Shown: piece by piece, positions 58,485-64,000 of the stretch
Layout of the letters: every line of letters begins with the position of its first letter
Numbering within the stretch: position 1 is the stretch's first letter
From: Ciona savignyi
Lineage: Eukaryota > Chordata > Ascidiacea > Phlebobranchia > Cionidae
Length of the DNA stretch: 64,000 nt
Direction: 5' to 3'
Assembly (NCBI GenBank): GCA_000149265.1
Contig: CH003024.1
Span: 321,087 to 385,086 of the forward strand
Translations under genes and position numbers: made by a program
The notes under the pieces: generated by a model
Database searches by the model: none
What the model saw: only the letters and a program-made list of their open reading frames with translations
Told to the model about the DNA's origin: nothing

Positions 58485-61400
58485 TTATTTGTTGCAGTTT
58501 GGACTGCAAGTTTTTTTACAAATAGAAGCGATAAGGCTGTTGCTACAATCGTCCTTTCGAGTGGCACACAAAGCCGGGTCAGCATCAATTTCAATGCATC
58601 CACCTGAAAAAAATGCTTATGTATCAATTAGGTTGTTAAAATGGCCTTACTACTTACCATTTCGTTTTAAGCAGCATGCTTGAGCACAATTGGTTTCCAT
58701 CCAAACTTTATAAACGTCACAGTAACCGTAGTTCGTATACTGAGGGCATGACTGTTCTACATTTGTTAAACTTGAACAGTCCGATTGTGGTTGGCAGCTA
58801 CCACCTGTACAGGAAATAGATTGCGTTGTTGAACCCGGGCACCCGCCCTGACCAGGAGTTCCACCGGTACAAGTACGCGTTTGCTGCTTCAAACATGTTG
58901 CTGAACACGTTCCACTGTCAGTCCAAGCAGTCCACGAACCTTGTGGACAAGCTTGCACATTACAATCGATTGTCTGAGTCGTTAGTCCTGGACAGCCACC
59001 ACTCCCAGCTGTTCCGCCATTACATGTCCTCGTCTGTTGTTGTGTCCCTCCGCCACAATTAGCTGAACAAGTGCCAACAGTTGACCATCCAGACCAGGAT
59101 CCAAGTGAACATGCTTGTGAGTTACATGAAATACTTTGTGTTGTGAGACCAGGACAGCCTCCAGTACCAGCAGTTCCACCATTGCATGTCCTTGTCTGTT
59201 GCTGAGTCCCTCCACCACAATTAGCTGAACACGTACCAACATTCGACCATCCAGACCATGTACCTTGTGGACAAGCTTGTACATTACAAGAAATACTTTG
59301 AGTCGTTAGTCCTGGACAGCCACCACTACCAGCAGTTCCACCATTGCATGTCCTTGTCTGTTGCTGAGTCCCTCCACCACAATTAGCTGAACACGTACCA
59401 ACATTCGACCATCCAGACCATGTACCTTGTGGACAAGCTTGTACATTACAAGAAATACTTTGAGTCGTTAGTCCTGGACATCCACCACTACCAGCTGTTC
59501 CGCCATTGCATGTTCTTGTCTGTTGCTGTGTCCCTCCGCCACAATTAGCAGAGCATGTACCAACATTCGACCATCCAGACCATGTACCAAGAGGACAAGC
59601 TTGCACATTACAAGAAATACTTTGAGTTGCTAGTCCTGGACAGCCACCACTACCAGCCGTTCCACCATTACATGTCCTTGTCTGTTGCTGTGTGCCTCCG
59701 CCGCAATTAGCTGAACATGTACCAACATTAGACCATCCAGACCACGATTCTGATCCGCCTGTAATTAAAATCTAATTTTAACCATAAATTCCTTAGGTAA
59801 TTTATCACACTTGTCGTCAATTGGTTAACGAACACTGGAGACACATTATACAATATACTCAGTTTTGCTTTAGCTTGACGAGTTTACAGATTTATATATT
59901 TGATTTAACAGCTTGTTTACAAAACAAAGTAATAATGCTGACATATGGTACTTACCACTGGAGCAGATTCCGCAGGTTTTTGGGCAGATATTCTTTAATA
60001 TTTGAACATAAGCTTGATTTGAACATAAGTGCTTTAGATACTCGCAGTTAGTGCCAAGGTCAACGCATCCGCTAGAATCTAAAACGACAGATCTATGAAA
60101 CTTAACTTCTGGTGGATGTTTTACAACTGTGAAACTGTATGACTGAAAAACATATATAGCAGACAATCTTTACAGTTTTGTTAGAAGTTCAGATTGGTAT
60201 CAGAGTACTCTGGGAGATACGTTGATAATTGCTTCATAATATTATCAAACCATCCAACCAATGAAACTAGGTGAAGATAGTTTACAACCATACTGCGATA
60301 CAGACCAAGAAAAAGGAGTTCAGACAGGGTACCAAATCGGAAACCTGTCCTAAAACAAGAAATGGCCTATGAGATGCATAACCTTTACAGTGTCGGTAGC
60401 CAATGAAATTACATTTACTCTTACCGCACACCCCGACTCCACATATTTCAGTTACAGTACTCAAGCCGACGCAGTCAGCCGTTCCACCGTGCTTATTACA
60501 AGTACGTGTGCCGGATCTAGTTCCACCACCGCATGTTACAGAACAAGAAGTCCAAACCCAAGCATTCCACGTCGGGCAAGGTGTGTTGGTGCATTGCTAG
60601 TAAATTAAAATGCTTGTTGGTCCGACTTATGATATGCAAGTATAAAAGGAGGACTATATTATTTTATTCCTACTCATGTCAATTAGCCATTTAATTGAGG
60701 GATTTGAAATATGGAGTATAGTGTAATGGAGGCTAAAACTGTGTACTATTATGTAGTATAGTACATATACTATAGAAAAGATATCAACTTTGTACATGTA
60801 AGATTATGTAGATTTTTGAGCTTTCTCGATACCGATGTATACAAACAACCCTTACTATTGCAATAAATACCAGCATAGGATATCTGCCTAATCCTATATT
60901 ATACAGCAATATCCTTACAGACTTGTTGGATCTACCTTGGTTTCTCTTTCTCCCCCGGTAGGACAACCAGGGCTTACTCCAATGAGTCCGTCAACACAAA
61001 TTCGGGTTCTTATTCTCACTCCAGCACCACATGCCGGACTACAGCTTGACCAAAGTTTAAACTCGCCCCAGGCTGCATCTGAAAAAAAGGGTAGCCATGA
61101 TTACAAACCAAATACAAAACTAAACTTCTGTCTTCGCCGTTTAATTCCTTCGAAAACGATAGCGCGCCAAGCGATGCGGTACTGTGATTTTAACTTTACA
61201 GCGAAAAAACGCGATCGCTGTTCAGTTAGAATTCTAGAACGCATGGTGTTTCTAGATCGCTTACGTAAAATCATGCTTACGCCGCACCCGTACACTAATT
61301 ACGTTAAATGTTATAGTAAATGATACTGAAATTGTTCACAGTGCATATAATAGTTTCATATATTAACAACAAATCACAGTTTTTGTGTAATTACTTGGGC

Positions 61401-63633
61401 AAGGATTTACTGTGCAGGTTTTAGTAGCTGTTGCGGATCCTTCGCAACCGGTTACTCCAGCAACGCCGTTGTTACATGTTCTTGTCCTGGTTCTTGTGCC
61501 AGATCCACAGGCTGGACATGCAGTAGGGGACCATTGGGTCCAGTCAGTCCAAGCTGTTTTGGGAAAAATATCCAGTATTAGTTTAGAAATATTTTGGGTT
61601 AGTCGGTGGATTGTGTATATGTCCCCTAAATCCAGAAATTAACAAGGCCGGTTTACCTGGTTTATTGCAGGACTGAGGACTGTAGGCCATTCCAGTTTTT
61701 GAAGCAATCCAGCTTTCGTAAAATGATATTCTCAGAAATACACCATTGTAGCCCGCGAGTGCACAGCCATTTCCGAATAAGGTTATTCCAGCAAGGTACC
61801 AGTTGCAACTGTTACATCGTTGACACACAAGCGGACCTCCGGAATCACCTTAAATAAATTGGCAACAAGATGTGGATTTAGCGGTAGCGTCTAATTATAC
61901 CGAAACTCGATAATTGATTTGTTGCCAGCGTGTTCTAACGACTGTCGTTTTGCCGTTTATTTTCCCGTTTTTCAAATTTTTATCAAAGTCTCTGCATCGT
62001 GTTTTCATCGTGGAAACAAAAAATAAACTAAACTAAGATAGTATGGAATTTCACGTTTTGTGTCCCAAAGGGCGTTATTATACAGGTGATCGTAAGATCC
62101 CTTAACGCCATAACGTGGGGTAGAGTGATAGGCAATATATCAGTATCCACATTTAGATATATTTTTCTTACCACTACAAGCGTCTTTGCCTCCCTGATCG
62201 TATCCAGCACATATCATCCTTGACGGAATCACTCTAACGTTTGCACCTAATCGTTCATAGGCTGCAATGCAACTCTGTTGATTTGAAATAGGCAGGTCTA
62301 CTTCTTGTAGAGGATTTGGCCACGGTCCACCGGAGACTGCGGTTACATAATTGCTTAAAAATGCGAAAATTACAGGTAAAGTTTACTTACACATTGTCCC
62401 GTATCCAGTTACCCAGCATTTTTCACCCTCTGCTGTCTGTTCTCCATTTGGCAAGCAAATTGGATGTACATACGTACCAAGCGTCGCTGCTTTCGCCAAC
62501 CATATTATTGCAATGTCATAATCAAGTCTAATGCTATCGAAGCTTGGATGCGATTCGATCTGTTTGAATGTTCTTTACTAAAATAGGTTATGACTTTTAT
62601 TTACCCTTAACTTTTTGCTAGTGAGTATAGAAAACAGACAAAGTTTATAGACAATTCGCCGACAAAAACATACAAAGTTTATAGACAAAAATCTATTTCC
62701 GAACTTAAGTTATTGGGTAAATGGTTCACAAATCTTTGAATTCTAACGATACTCTGTGCCCCTGTAGTATGTGTATTAATTTTAAACACTAAACGAATTA
62801 ACTCATTTTGTGTAGAAAAATATAGAAATTGTCGTTTTTATAAAATTTTTGACTTACTTTTGACACAGAGAAAGTTTGTGTGTGCACGTTAGTAGAGCCA
62901 AGCTTTATGTCATTTGTCCCCAACGTTACTGTCACGTCATTGATGTGTTTGTTCCTGTGACAACATGCTAGTAATTCTGATTTCGTCATCTAACGTCACG
63001 GCTGTTTACTCAGATATCCGCTCACAACAATAAGATAAAACACACTTCGATTTCAACTCAGTATTGTTAAATTTACGTATAGCTTTTTATCACACCACAT
63101 AGTATACTACACTGGTCGCAATTATAATGTTCAAAAGAAATTATTAAAACATTTTCAGGAATAACTAGTTATCGGTTCATATGGTTAGAGAAATAAATTT
63201 GTCATTGTCTTGTTATAAATGGGTCAATTTTACAACGTGCAAGCATTGCGGGTCATAATGGTTTTTTAGGTAAAGCCCTATATTCTATAGAAAGAGCTTC
63301 TTATAGGTCAACAGTACCCAATAAAACACGCCAGTAAAATTCGAATGAATCAGTTTGTAATAGAAACTGGGAATTTTTGTTGACGAAGCAAGTCCAACCG
63401 AACCCGAAATTTTCTTATTTTAACAACCGTAACATCCTTTGACGTTATAATATTTAATGCATTGCCAAGCAAACTTTAACTTATATTTCATATATTTAAT
63501 GTAGTGTGTATAGTCTTGATTAGGCATAATTGTTTACTCACTAAACTTACCGGACGCAATGTGCAGTTGTAATAACTATATCCGCTCTTATGAGTGTTCC
63601 CGCGCACAGCCCACCAGCAATGGATAAGTGAGC
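58485..63633 (-). CDS. Gene C: secreted trypsin-TSP1(9)-ShKT protease (5' part outside window)
   Basis: Exons (- strand order): 63551-63633 (His, ITTAHCV), 62858-62954, 62391-62559 (Asp, LDYDIAII), 62172-62336 (KDACS pocket), 61657-61848 (Ser, GDSGGPLV), 61395-61553 TSP1, 60936-61078 TSP1, 60425-60596 TSP1 ([16 protein letters not shown]), 59956-60078 ShKT (CVDLGTNC ... CPKTCGIC), 58658-59758 (six TSP1 plus ShKT), 58485-58603 ShKT ending CKKTCSPNC. Lengths 83, 192, 123 and 119 equal the matching gene B exons. The signal, N-terminal and activation exons should lie to the right and were not found in the last 370 bases. Compared with B, it lacks exons 14-15 and one TSP1 from the next exon. Predicted trypsin-like specificity. 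The two catalytic-domain regions are clearly diverged (for example [10 protein letters not shown] in B, LFGNGCALAG in C). Confidence 0.86.
58658..59758 (-). repeat. Coding tandem array of six 162-base TSP1 units (gene C)
   Basis: ACAATTAGC-equivalent blocks at 59055, 59217, 59379, 59541 and 59703, a strict 162-base period, plus a diverged sixth unit (TCLKQQTRTC). Adjacent units from about 59200 to 59520 are almost identical over 110 bases or more. Confidence 0.95.
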
Positions 63634-63689
63634 CTGGTTAAAGGTGTAAAAATAATTATTGGTCGCTTTTGAAACAAGATACAGTTTTT

Positions 63690-63790
63690 GATTCTGTCCG
63701 ATTTTTTTTGTCAAACGCTTTGACAAGGGTGTCTTGTCCGTCCGAATCTACCAAGAAGTTATTAAACAGGAAAAAAATCATAAACTAAGT
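63690..63790 (+). repeat. Single relative of the 39-kb tandem repeat
   Basis: TTTTTTTTGTCAAACGCTTTG then ACAAGGGTGTCTTGTCCGTC and ATCTACCAAGAAG match the start of the units at 38.98-40.2 kb. Confidence 0.55.
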
Positions 63791-64000
63791 TAGGTGGACT
63801 TTAGGAAAATATGATTTGCTTTGTTAGTTTAATGTGATGAAAATGCAGATACAAACAATCGGTGTTTTTAGTTTTTCTGGTATAAAGCGATATATAGGTT
63901 TTTCTTTTTCCACTCTGGTTCACGCTTTCGGGTCGCACCTTCTTCTAAAGCCGGCCTCCCAGTACTAAACCCACTTTACCACACACTCTTCTCCAAGGCT
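63791..64000. other. Right edge, no exon recognised
   Basis: Probably intron of gene C. GAACCAGAGTGG-type and TTCGGGTCGCACC words suggest another repeat entering from the right. Confidence 0.35.

Noticed and set aside
58826..59284. Open frames overlapping the gene C TSP1 array
   Set aside because: Same reason: shadows of the 162-base coding repeat.

Overview
This is a eukaryotic (animal) genomic window. It is AT-rich, with split genes, short exons with GT/AG borders and many dispersed repeats. Gene content (ShKT, EGF, trypsin and thrombospondin type 1 mosaics; an Ig-type receptor; an SLC22 transporter) is that of an invertebrate deuterostome. The repeats, a tRNA-headed composite SINE and a second tRNA-Ser/Leu-like family, fit an ascidian of the genus Ciona. 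That assignment is inference from recalled repeat style, not from a search. Exon borders below were read by eye from splice signals and reading phase; there is no transcript evidence.

Layout. (1) 1-3057, + strand: 3' part of an Ig-superfamily membrane receptor with a tyrosine-rich tail. (2) 3.7-6.7 kb: a decayed DNA transposon and an internally deleted Ty3/gypsy element. (3) 7.2-11.2 kb, +: a complete seven-exon proline racemase / hydroxyproline dehydratase family gene. (4) 11.4-16.9 kb: a secreted ShKT-trypsin protease gene on the - strand, with a broken inverted copy of its last exons on the + strand. (5) 17-22.5 kb: repeats, including a nested stack of three transposons inside a SINE. (6) 23.2-31.9 kb, -: an SLC22-type organic ion transporter, with a 156-base assembly gap in one intron. 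(7) 32-41 kb: a transposon-rich block of MITEs, a gypsy deletion derivative inside a SINE, a foldback element and a roughly 0.33-kb tandem array. (8) 42.1-63.6 kb, -: three tandem paralogues (A, B, C) coding for secreted ShKT/TSP1 proteins. B and C also carry a trypsin domain with a full catalytic triad. C runs off the right edge.

How it fits together. The A-B-C cluster is the main interest. The three genes share exons of identical length and phase, differ by gain or loss of whole modules (protease, EGF, TSP1), and two carry coding tandem arrays of exact 162-base TSP1 units that look recently homogenised. The nearby ShKT-trypsin gene (12.8-16.9 kb) is a simpler member of the same general style. 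These are secreted, activatable proteases with adhesive repeats. A role in extracellular proteolysis (immunity, coagulation-like or gamete interaction) is possible but not shown by the sequence.
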